This document shows positions 11,340 through 21,600 of a DNA stretch of 64,000 nucleotides, in pieces. The position numbers and the translations under genes are program-made. How positions within the stretch are numbered: the first letter of the stretch is position 1; every line of letters starts with the position of its first letter. The stretch covers positions 1,603,060-1,667,059 of the forward strand of contig NC_135177.1 in assembly GCF_041146795.1 (NCBI RefSeq), written 5' to 3'. The notes under the pieces were generated by a model that was not told where the DNA came from, did not search any database, and worked only from the letters and a program-made list of their open reading frames with translations. The stretch comes from Maylandia zebra (lineage: Eukaryota > Chordata > Actinopteri > Cichliformes > Cichlidae).

Positions 11340-13253
11340 TCAGATCTGAATCGCTGCCTCACTGTTTCCCTCCTGTGGCTCGTCCTGGTCACTGCTTTTG
11401 TCCCAGTCTTTCATTGTGGCTCCCATCATGAAGTCATCTCTGAGAACAGTCCAGGCAGGCTTCTCCACAGCAGCGACCTTTGCACGAGCACACACACAGA
11501 AACATCAGGATAAACACACTGACAGCAGAGGTACAGAACGAAACAAACATCTGTCAACTCACAGCAGCCTTTTCGGTCTTGCCCGTTGCTCGGACACCTC
11601 CGTCTTCCCTCCTCAGCACATCGATGAAGTCTTTCTTTGAGACAGAACAAAGGATCTTTGCCCTCTTCCTGTCTGATCCACCAGCATCCTTCACCTTTTC
11701 CTGCACAGTTTTCTGGTGTTTCCTGACAGCGTTGAACAGCTGAACCACCCCTCTGAGTGAAGGAGGACCACATTAGAACAGATGCTCGGTTGCATATACG
11801 TCAAACAAAGACACAGAGTGGTCACCTTGTAGCAATTCTCTGTAATGCTTTCTCAGTCTCGCGGTCCGTCACTATGTCAGGTTTCTCCCTGCACATCTGC
11901 TCCCACGCTTTCTTCTCGTCAGCCTGTTAGGGACACACAATCTTTGGGTTTTCAAGGCTTAGAAATAAACGTGTTGCTTTTTTGAAAGTGTTCAACAACA
12001 AGGAGGAAATGAATGAATATATATTTTCAAACACAGCTGGTCACAGTGCAGTTTTGATTTTACATTATTATGTGGATGAACATTGTGAGCAGAGCACAGT
12101 GTCTAAGGTCTGCCTGCTTTCCTGAGTGGTTCCTGTGTTCAATCACTAGTTTATACTTATGGTCGTCTTTAGAGCCAAAACATGAAAATAAACTCGCCTA
12201 CTTATTATAACTTGTTATTATAAGTCGAACGTTGTCATTTCTTGTCGACAGTGATGAACAAATGTGGAAACTGTGCTCGGTGAGTGATGAACATCTGCTC
12301 GGACACATCATCCTGAGCCTGGGACTCGGCGCTCACCTGTTTCTTCCTCTCGAGCTGCTCCTGTCTCTCTGCTGCCTTCATCTTTTCCAGCTCCTTGTTC
12401 TTCTCCAGGATGCCGCTCGTGGTTTTCTTCCCGAGGATCTTTGCCATGGCTTCAGCCCATCCAGTGCTGGCATCTTCATTATGTTCATTTTCATCCTCTT
12501 CTTTCTCTTCATCATTCACTCTTTCACCTTCACTCTCTCCTTCAGAATCAACCTTGCCTTCAGACCAAAGAGCCATGCTGTCACCTGATTCACACAAAGA
12601 AATGATGCAGTGAACTACAAACTCTCGCTGACACAGTAGAAGCATTTTGATTCATGCTAAAATATCCGACAATCCCAGAAAGTTGATCCTGTCCTGATGA
12701 ACCGAGCGTCTGATTTCATCCAAAGGTTACAGACGTGTTTACTCCACCACAGCGACAAGAAGACCTTAACTGGCAGAAACACATAAACACTGTTTATGTG
12801 TGGACATTAGTCCTACCACATGCAGACAGGTGATGATGGGAGTAAAGACGGTGGAGAAAAGTTGATTTATTTGACTTCTTGGATGCAAACGTTTGAAATC
12901 ACATTTAAATGTTGATTGTACACAAGAAGATTTTCAGTAAAGTTTATTGAGATTCGGATGCTTAGCGATAAAAACTGTACTAATAAATGTGTGAATGAGG
13001 GAAGTTGTGCCGCGTGCAGAGAAACGCTATCTAAGAACCTTTCAACATAACAGCTGCAGTGGTGATGACACTGTGTCTACATAAAGATACCAAGAAGTGC
13101 AGAGAGGTGAAGCAAAACATCCAGAAACGGTGGCGCTCGTTACTGCGATCGATATTTAAACCTTTGCTGGAAACAGCCGGAGGGAGTCGGCTATCAAAGC
13201 ACCTGACGGATAAACTCACAGTGAAGAAAAGCTCCGTTTGGAACAGCTGCCAT
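11340..13253 (-). CDS. rrp15: RRP15-like pre-60S ribosome processing protein
   Basis: RRP15 is a nucleolar protein needed for maturation of the large-subunit rRNA. Exons in transcript order: 13253-13220 (inferred), 12584-12337, 11923-11826, 11752-11563 and 11477-11340 (stop TGA), all with GT-AG borders and matching phases. This gives 235 residues, against roughly 280 in human. An acidic region comes first ([24 protein letters not shown]), then [14 protein letters not shown], a basic coiled segment ([21 protein letters not shown]), [12 protein letters not shown], then [38 protein letters not shown], and finally [19 protein letters not shown]. These match the family in order. The first exon is the weak point: [11 protein letters not shown] joins in phase to the acceptor before CDSMALW. 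Otherwise the ATG at 12576 would give 221 residues. Confidence 0.9.
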
Positions 13254-13533
13254 CCACGGTGTTTGTCCCACACAGCAGAAATCTACAGACGTGTAACTGA
13301 TGCAGCGTTTCAATCACAGTGATCCTGGAACAACAGGGGGAGTCTAACAGGGGGTCAACTACACCCTCTTTATTTCAGCACCTCTGTCACATTATATGTT
13401 TTCACTTTAAATTCGCTAAATAAATGAGATTAATATTTCAATATATAAAAATAAAAGCTCTTTACCCCCAGACCAACAGAAATGCACCAGTACAGCTGTT
13501 TAATGAAAGTTAATGAATGACTAAGCACTACAG

Positions 13534-13829
13534 CAGCGGTCCCCAGCCCCCGGGACTCGGACCGGTACCGGTCCGTGAGAGTTGAGGCTCAGGTGTGAAA
13601 TGTCTGGTTTTCAGTGTTTTTATCGGTTTTCAGCGTGATTTTGTTATCGTTTTTATCATTAACTTGGTTTTCCTGGGTCTTTCACGTCTGTTATGAATAA
13701 ATCTTCTTTTTTCGGTACCGGTACTAGTTTTATTTTGTTGTATTTATCCGCGACACCTTAAAGGCCGGTCTGTGAAAATATTGTCGGGCATAAACTGGTC
13801 CGTGGCACAAAAAAGGTTGGAGACCGCTG
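13534..13829. mobile_element. hAT-type MITE, about 296 bases
   Basis: Its ends are CAGCGGTCCCCAGCCCCCGG and, inverted, CAGCGGTCTCCAACC. The flanks share a CTACA core at 13528-13532 and 13832-13836, compatible with an eroded 8-base hAT duplication. No transposase remains. It lies just upstream of the inferred rrp15 first exon. Confidence 0.7.
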
Positions 13830-13849
13830 GGCTACAACATCACAGCTGT

Positions 13850-13925
13850 AGGGCAGACTTCAGGATGCTGACGTGCTTGTTTTCACCATATACGCCTTTA
13901 AAGGCTCACAGACACAAACTCATCC
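13850..13925 (+). repeat. interspersed repeat, second copy at 34035-34125
   Basis: The two stretches share an ordered similarity: a GGGCAAACTT-like start, a GATGCTGACGTG-like centre, then CTTTAAAGG and ACAGACACAAACTCA. Family and boundaries are unknown. Confidence 0.5.
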
Positions 13926-13971
13926 ATTCACTTGCACATGAACATACGTCCTCCTGTACGTCTCCACTGCC

Positions 13972-14807
13972 CGGAAGACAGTGGAGATTATTGTGGACTT
14001 CAGGAAGCACACAGCTCCACTCCCCCCCATCATCCTGACTGACACCCCCATCACCTCTGTGGACTCATTCCGCTTCCTGGGTACCACCATCACCCAGGAC
14101 CTGAAGTGGGAGCCCACCATCACCTCCGTCATCAAGAAAGCCCAGCAGAGGATGTACTTCCTGAGGCAGCTGAAGAAATTCAACCTGCCAACACGGACGA
14201 TGATGCAGTTGTACACTGCAATCATCGAGTCCATCCTCACCTCCTCCATCACCGTGTGGTACGCTGGAGCCACTATCAGGGACAAACAGAGACTGCAGCG
14301 TGTTGTGCGCTCTGTTGTGAGAAGGTGATTGGCTGCAGACTCCCATCTCTGCAGGACCTGTACACCTCCAGGACACTGCGGCGTGCAGCTCAGTCACAGC
14401 TGACCCTTCTCACCCTGGACACAGTCTGTTTGACCTGCTCCCCTCAGGCAGGAGGCTCCGGTCCATTCGCACCAGAACCTCTCGCCATAAGAACAGTTTC
14501 TTCCCCTCTGCTGTTGGACACATGAACAATAACCACATGACTGTCCCCGCCACTAACACATGACCCTACGCTGTGTCACTGCATCATTCCATGTTGGCAC
14601 TGATCACCACCTGCACTCATGTATATATCTTTCTACGTAGCACTCTTAATTCTTATTCTTACTTTTATTTTTTCATGTCTATTTAAGTGCTATTTATGAC
14701 AGCATGTTTGCACTGAAGCACCGCAGCAATTTCCTAATGTTGTAAACCTGCTCAACATTTGGCAATAAACCCCTTTCTGATTCTGATTCTGATTCTGATT
14801 CTGATTC
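13972..14807 (+). mobile_element. Rex1/CR1-group LINE, 5'-truncated, with (TTCTGA)n tail
   Basis: The frame 13981-14328 encodes the ORF2 C-terminal part: EIIVDFRKH, then SFRFLGTTITQDLKWE, KKAQQRMYFLRQLKKF, and SITVWYAGATIRDKQRLQRVVR. A frameshift near 14320 leads to IGCRLPSLQDLY in another frame. The 3' end is ACCCC plus about five TTCTGA units at 14775-14807, a typical short-tandem LINE tail. The endonuclease and most of the RT are missing. Confidence 0.8.
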
Positions 14808-14819
14808 ACTTACGTCCTC

Positions 14820-17360
14820 TGTAACGGACGTCTGATTTGTGGTCTGTATCTTTTGGCTCATTCGAGCGATCCTAACAAGTCCTGATGGACGACATCGAGG
14901 ACATCCTGGACTTTGAGCTCTCTTTATTTTTCCTCAGTTCTCAGAAGGATAAACTTTATTTTATTTAACATTACTGTATTTGAGATGATTTTATTTTCCC
15001 ATTAATGAATATTTTCTTTAAATAATGTCATTATATCACTGCAGGCTCAGGGTTTGGGGTTTTTGTTTTTTGGACAGATGTTTTAAACAGTTCATTTTGA
15101 AGACCTGCACTTTTCCCCCCTTTGGAATATATATTATTGATCATAGTAACACAAAAGTATTTCTTACCTGATTTCTCGATTAATTAATGGAACAACTGAT
15201 AGAACATTCAGTGACTAACAATCAGAGTCTACATGAGAGCAGCCAGCATAGTTCAAGAGAGAAGCACAGCGAGGTTCATGGTTTGATGAACAGTATTATT
15301 ATTATTCTAAGAGTCTGTAACGATCAAACTACAAACACTTCATGAAAGCACAAAAATTAACATGACTAATCCACAACTACTGTGACAGCTTAGAGCAGCA
15401 GCACAGGTAACACTCTACAAACCATGAGTTCACTTTAAAAGTCCAACTACTGCATCACTTGGAAAATTCAAGTTGGATAAACAATAATAAACAAATAATG
15501 ACCTTTCAGCTGCTGGAAGCTGTTGCTGTGCTCCACAGGTGTGTCGGGGCTCGAGCCACAGATGGTTTGTGATTAGCTCTGGATCTTTAAAGAATTGTTT
15601 ATTAAAGTCACACCTGAAACAGTCACATATCTGTGTGAACCAATTACAGCTGAGCATCCCTCAATAGGTCCAACCTCGTACGAGCACCTGATTGGTCTGA
15701 CCAACGGGGTTTAACGATGCGTGGGACTCCAGCATAAGCGTTACAACAGCGTTTATAAGAACATCAGGAGGAACTCTGAGACGCTGTGAAATCCCACAGC
15801 AGCTCAGGGTGATGTCATCCTGCAGGGATGGTTTACACATGACAGTGAGTAACCATGGAAACGCAGGGGATGTTTTAAATTTCATGAACTGAAAAATTAA
15901 GCCTTGACTTGAGTTCATTTGGTGTAATTTCTCTGTTTACTCGTGCACGTTTGACTCCTGTGCTCCTCACAAATATGCACGTTTGTGCCGTAACACAGCA
16001 GAGTGACCGCTACGATCTTTTTATGTTGCATGTTTACCGAGGATCAAAGAAAGCTATTGGACATTTGAAGATACTTCACAGAAAAGCTTGAAATAAATCA
16101 GATGTAGATTTTAACAGAGTGAAAAATGAAATCCTGCAAAATGAAGAAGAAAACATAAAATGACAAAAGAGGAAGTGCTGTGACTGAAGACAGACGTCAC
16201 TGTGTGCAGTCTACCTCTGCAGCTGAACTAAATGTTGGCCTATAGCTCACATTCACCACTGACTTTGTTTGCTGTTTAGCTCTTGTGTCTTGGCAGAGTG
16301 CATGAGTCATTTTGCTTTTCTGCAGTCTGATATTTGAGGTTGAGTCAGTGTGTATAAAATAAGTTGATGCCTTAATAATCCCATCAAACTAGATGGTGGT
16401 GGCGTTTGATCGGCACATGCTGACTGCATTCTTTTCATAACCAGGTCAGGAAAGAGAACAGGAGGAGCGAGCAAAGAAGAGATGCAAAATGAGGGACACC
16501 ACAACAGCAGGAAAGACGAAGAAGAGGTGAGCATCAGAAAGAGGGCATACAGTTCAAACGCAGCAATCGTGGTGCAATAAAAGCTCCGAGGCTGGTAAAA
16601 ACTCTGTACTGGCAAATAAAACTGTAACAAACAAGAAGGACTCAAATTAATGTTCTTCTCAAGCAGGAACCCAAAAGATTTCAGGGCTGGGCCAAGTCCT
16701 CAGTGATGCTAGCGACGCCCCTGTTGATCGTTGTTGTCTGAATACCGACGCAAATGCGGTGTTCGTGTGCGATTCACGCGTGATTTGTTACACTATTTAC
16801 ACTTAGTACGATGTAAACGCTCGCATTCAAAGAGCAGGTTACAGGAGAAAAGTTTCGCTCATTTTCTACCAGGTGAACAGACGGACTTTAAATCCATCCT
16901 GTAACCACAGCAGACCATTCATGTCTCTGCTGCTGTGTTAACAATAACAGCAGAGACCGCCTTTAGTGCTGTTGTTGTAAGAATCTTCGAGGCCGTGCGG
17001 CTACAATTAGCAGCAATAATAAAAACGTGAATTACAAAACTCACCGGAGTCCAACGCGTGTGCTTCCACCAGAGACATTGTGTGTTACACTACGTCGTTT
17101 CCGTAGAGTACAACTAACCGCCCGTCAAAGGTTCCGTCCAGGAATTCCGATTTGTTCTACACGTATGAGGAAAAAGCTTCTTCGTGTACTCGCCAATAAA
17201 ACCCAGAGAAATAAACACTGCGACGTTTGTTCTGTCTGCAATGGTAATGAAATGGCTTATTCGGGCCATTAGAGGTTGAAGCGGGCCGGAAGGATCTGGA
17301 ACAGGGTTCCGTGCTGTGCCAAAGTTAACCCGGTAGAAAGTGTAGCTCGGGCTGTGTCCC
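14820..17360. other. intergenic, nothing recognised
   Basis: I found no exon with family similarity and no terminal-repeat pair. Open frames on both strands are short and show no recognisable motif. Unknown old repeats or regulatory DNA for rwdd1 could be present. Confidence 0.45.
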
Positions 17361-17364
17361 AGTT

Positions 17365-18240
17365 CAGACTTTTTTCTCTCCATCTTTATTTCAAGAGGAA
17401 CAGTAACAACAAATGTAAAACACGGAGGAGACAATGTACTGCAAAATTATGATACAATGGAAGAGTGCGCCAAATTAAACAGGTAAGATGCATATCAAAA
17501 TTAAAAGGGGGAAATAAGAAAAAGGAATAAAAAAGAAAAGAAAAACAAGCGAGAGATACAATGACATTGAATCATTAAACGGGGACATTAAACACACAAT
17601 CATTACATTATTACATTACAGATATTTACGGTTTTAAAAGCTTTTTTGTTGTGAGAGGAGCAAATTGTATTCACAGAGTTCAATTTCTTTCCTAAAAGTG
17701 AGAAAGTGAGGTTCATTGCTTGAGAACTTTTATGGTCTTTGGCGAGGAGTAAAATCAGATTAATGAGGTAAAAAGCATTCGAGTCTTTCCTACTAAGTCA
17801 GTGTAACCAAATAACACATTTTGGTAAAAAAGCACAAAATTTGATAAGATGTTCTTAGAGATGAAACCACAAAATCTACGTAGAGGTACAAGACCAGAAT
17901 AGATGTGAGCAGGACTCTGGGGCGATCTTACAGAAGGAGCAAAGAGTGTCTACATCCCTCTTACATTTCTGAGGGAAGCATTTAACAGGGTAGAATCTAT
18001 GAATTAGCTTAAATGAAATTTCCTTCACTTAGTAAGGAGGAATTTTTTTTGGCAAACACCAAACTTTCTTCCAGTCAATGTCCTAAAAAAAATAGACCAG
18101 AAAGAAATGGAAGGAGGAATGGAGACAAGTGACTCTTAAAAAAGAGACCTAATCTTGGCATTCACACCTGTACAAGAGGAGAAACTAAATAAATACCAAC
18201 AAAAGTGCGAAATAAGATTTGGTAATTTGACTGGTTCTTA
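17365..18240 (-). mobile_element. L1-type LINE 3' end, 5'-truncated, minus strand
   Basis: Translating the complement near 17900-17980 gives a CSFCKIAPESCSHLFWSC-like zinc-finger motif, the C-terminal cysteine motif of L1/Tx1 ORF2. A weak C-terminal tail and an AT-rich 3' UTR extend to about 17365. The reading frame is broken. It sits about 250 bases upstream of the probable rwdd1 start of transcription. Confidence 0.6.
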
Positions 18241-18485
18241 TATCTCAAAGTCCTTTGTACAACTCGACTCATTCCCCCACTCAGACAAACACTTTCGATA
18301 CGCCCCCTGTTAGTAAAACGGTTCCTTTCCCTTATCTATTTATTTATTGTTTATTTGTTTTCCTCCAAATGATAATTGGTAAACGACCATTTCCCGATTG
18401 TTTTTTTTTTTCACTCATTCATAAAGAAAAATCACACGGACGCAAGTTTTTCTCTTTTTCTTGTGTGGAGCGTGTGATCTACACA

Positions 18486-18565
18486 AGTCCAGGAGGTGGC
18501 GGTAATGTACGTTCAAAGCTGGTTTGCGACCCCCGCTAAACCCGAAAAGAAGAAGAAGAAGAGGC
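18486..18565 (+). promoter_or_regulatory. rwdd1 promoter-proximal module with GGTGGCGGTAATG and (AAG)n
   Basis: The block has GGAGGTGGCGGTAATGTAC, then a GGTTTGCGACCCCCGCTAAAC-like part, then AAGAAGAAGAAGAAG. It lies about 110-190 bases before the rwdd1 ATG. A diverged relative lies inside the hAT at about 32898-32955. I infer a repeat-derived segment in the promoter or 5' UTR; promoter activity was not shown. Confidence 0.45.
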
Positions 18566-18671
18566 GGATCGTCGAGATCGGCGATCGACTGTTTCAGCTG
18601 AGTACGCAGCACACAGCGAACGCATTGGTGATGATTTTACGAACTTCCAGATAACCTGCAGCTTCACAAAC

Positions 18672-21600
18672 ATGACAGACTACGCCGAAGAGCAGCGGAA
18701 TGAACTCGAAGCCATAGAGTCCATCTACCCAGACTCCTTTACAGGTCTGAATGGCACGTAACGTTAAGTAGGATTGTAGCACGAAAGTAGTAGCTAGCTC
18801 ATAGCTAGCAAGTACACGTTACTTAGCTTGCTGGTCTTGATGCATGCTCAGTGATCCAGGTAAGGAAATCCCAGAAGGTTGATTCTGTTCATCTGGACGT
18901 TTTCAGCGGGAGAAACGTTTCATCCAGGGGACTTCTTCAGTCTCAGCTGACTGCAGGTTTCCAACCTTATAAACAGAACATTTGTACAACGACTGAAACC
19001 TTTCACGTGAAAAGGGAAAGACCATCTCTGAAACGAGGAGGGGACCTAAGGGTACACCTGTGTGCATCTTACAATGCTGTGATTGCAGCCATCCCTCAAC
19101 TCTCTGTGAATGACACTCACCAATGGTTGTTGATCAATGGTCATGAGAATTTGCAGAACTGACCTCCCAGCCCGTTGATAATCAGCTGTGCTGGTTTCAG
19201 TCGTTGTACAAATGTTCTGTTTATAAGGTTGGAAACCTGCAGTCAGCTGAGACTGAAGAAGTCCCCTGCATGAAGCGTTTCTCCTGCTGAAAACGTCCAA
19301 ATGAGGAGCATCAACTTTTTGGGATTAGCTTGCTGGTGTTCTTGTGTTTGTGAAAGGATGCTCATAGTAATGTCAAATGTTAAAATACTAATACTATTTC
19401 TATTAGCACGCGGTAGCTGTTGGGAAAAGCAAAGCTTGCCTGAAGTCTTTGTTATTGGTATCCAAATCTTTATTATTTCTGGTTGGTAAAATCGTGAAAT
19501 ATGCCTTAGTTACCCAGCCACTTATGAAATCATGGTAATAGTGATGTTACTAATGAATGTGTACTTGCAGTGCTCTCAGAAGATCCAACCAGCTTCACCA
19601 TCACGGTCACGTCTGATGCCGGGGAGAACGGGGAAAGTAAGTAAACTGATGAATGTGGTTGGAAAACGGTGTGTTGCTAGCACTGCAGCTGTTATTATGT
19701 CAGGTGTTTCAAACTGAACTGCTCATTGCTTTCCATTATAGAATGTGTGTGTATATGCATGTGTACATTTATAGCATATATTTAAAAGCAACTTAGCATT
19801 TGAAATGGATCATGATAATAGAACAGTATTGTAAAACCTCTGGTGTGAAATCCATGACCGTTGAGCCCGTCTGTGACTACCGTCTGACAGCAGTTGAAGG
19901 AACACTGGTCCCAGTGATACTGCTTTGCTTCTAAGGATGTTCCCCTGCATGGTCGCAGGATCAGTTATGTTATCAGAACTGTTCTTGTGGGGTCTTAGTA
20001 ACACAGCAAAGGCCACTTTAACGCACCCCACTCAGGGCCTCCAGGAAGGCTGGGTAGGCTGCATGGTTGATTGATGAGCACGAATAACAAGACCCTTTAC
20101 TTGACCAGAATGAAAGCAATCCTCTCGTCCACTAGTGAAAACCCCACTATGCTGGCACTAAGCTGGGGGGGTACACGTATATCCACCTGTTTGACTTTAC
20201 ACGTAGTGAATAAAGAATAAATGAAAGTTTTATCTTTAGTTAAATAATAAAAAGAACTTTTTCATTGTGCACTTGTAAAGTTGTGGAACATGAACTGTCT
20301 GTTGTCTTTTTGCAGCTGTGGAAACAACTTTAAAGTTTACGTATGTAGACAAGTACCCAGACGAGCCCCCGCTGTGGGAAATCTATTCCCAGGAGAACTT
20401 GGAGGAGAGTGACGCAGAAGATATCCTCACACTATTACAACAGCAGGTCTGTCATTGGATTTATCTGAGCAGTCGTGGGTCTGGTGCTGGTTGAGGGCTA
20501 ATTAGTGGCTTCTAGATCTTTCCAGATGCTTGGATGGAAGCCCAGTGCCTTGGATGACAGCTTCACTGTTGCGTGTCTACATTTGTGATGTAGCTGAAGC
20601 TCAAACCTCATTAAGAGGAATCTGTGAAGAAATGCTGCCGAATCTTAAAGCTTCAGACATTCGTACAGCTGGTCCATGGGCACGACTACAGTAACATTGT
20701 AATGAAATATGGGTGCATACTAATAACACAATAACAGTGTATGTTCATTGAACTGTGCAGTGATGCCTGTCGGACATGTAGCGAGATAGAGACAACTTTA
20801 AATGTTTCCAAAGCGTTTAAAAGGATTGATATACGTGTTCTTTTTATCAGTGTAACTCAGAGTATCAGATTGATGCTTTATACGAGCAGTCAGAAGCTTG
20901 GACACACCTTCTCGTGTGATGGTTTTTTACATTGTAGATTCTCACTGAAGGCATCAAAACTATGATTGAACACATGTGGAATTATGTAGTAAACAAAAAG
21001 TGTGAAACACCATAATACTGTTTCAGGCTTGAAGGAGTTCCCACAGATGCTGAGCACTCGTTGGCCCTTTGCCTTCACTCTGCGCTCCATCTCATCCCAA
21101 ACCATCTCCACTGGGTGTAGGTCAGGTGACCGTGGAGGGCAGGTCACGGTGCAGCACTCCATCACCATGTGATGTCTTCATGTTGTACCTACAATGTCCA
21201 AAGTGCTAAAAATAAAGAAAAAACATTGAATGAGAAGCTGTGTCCAAACATAGATATCCATGTGACAACGCAGCAGCGGGAGGATGCACTTAATGAGAAA
21301 ATTTACTTTCAATTTTGTATTTTTTATGTGAACTGAAGAAGCTTCACAGGTGAAACATCTCCAAGAACCTTACAGAAGCTTGCTTTCCAAGCCCCTTAAA
21401 CTACACAGCAATAATAACAATCAAAATGTAGGTGACGTCAGACGTCTCTCCATCGCCTTATTGCAAAAAGAAAAAGAATTGAACCAAAAGTGTTGAACTG
21501 TTCTTGGACAGTTGGTGAAATGTGGCTTTGTATGTTTGTGTTCACTGTGCAGGCAGAAGAAAACTTGGGCATGGTGATGATCTTCACCCTGGTTACAGCT

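Noticed and set aside
12232-12588. 118-residue plus-strand hydrophobic frame
   Set aside because: It is antisense to the conserved rrp15 exon at 12337-12584, and the leucine-rich content comes from the complement of acidic and Lys/Glu codons.
14820-17360. Possible additional gene between rrp15 and rwdd1
   Set aside because: I looked for conserved motifs in all frames and for exon-like segments with splice sites and found none that I could defend.
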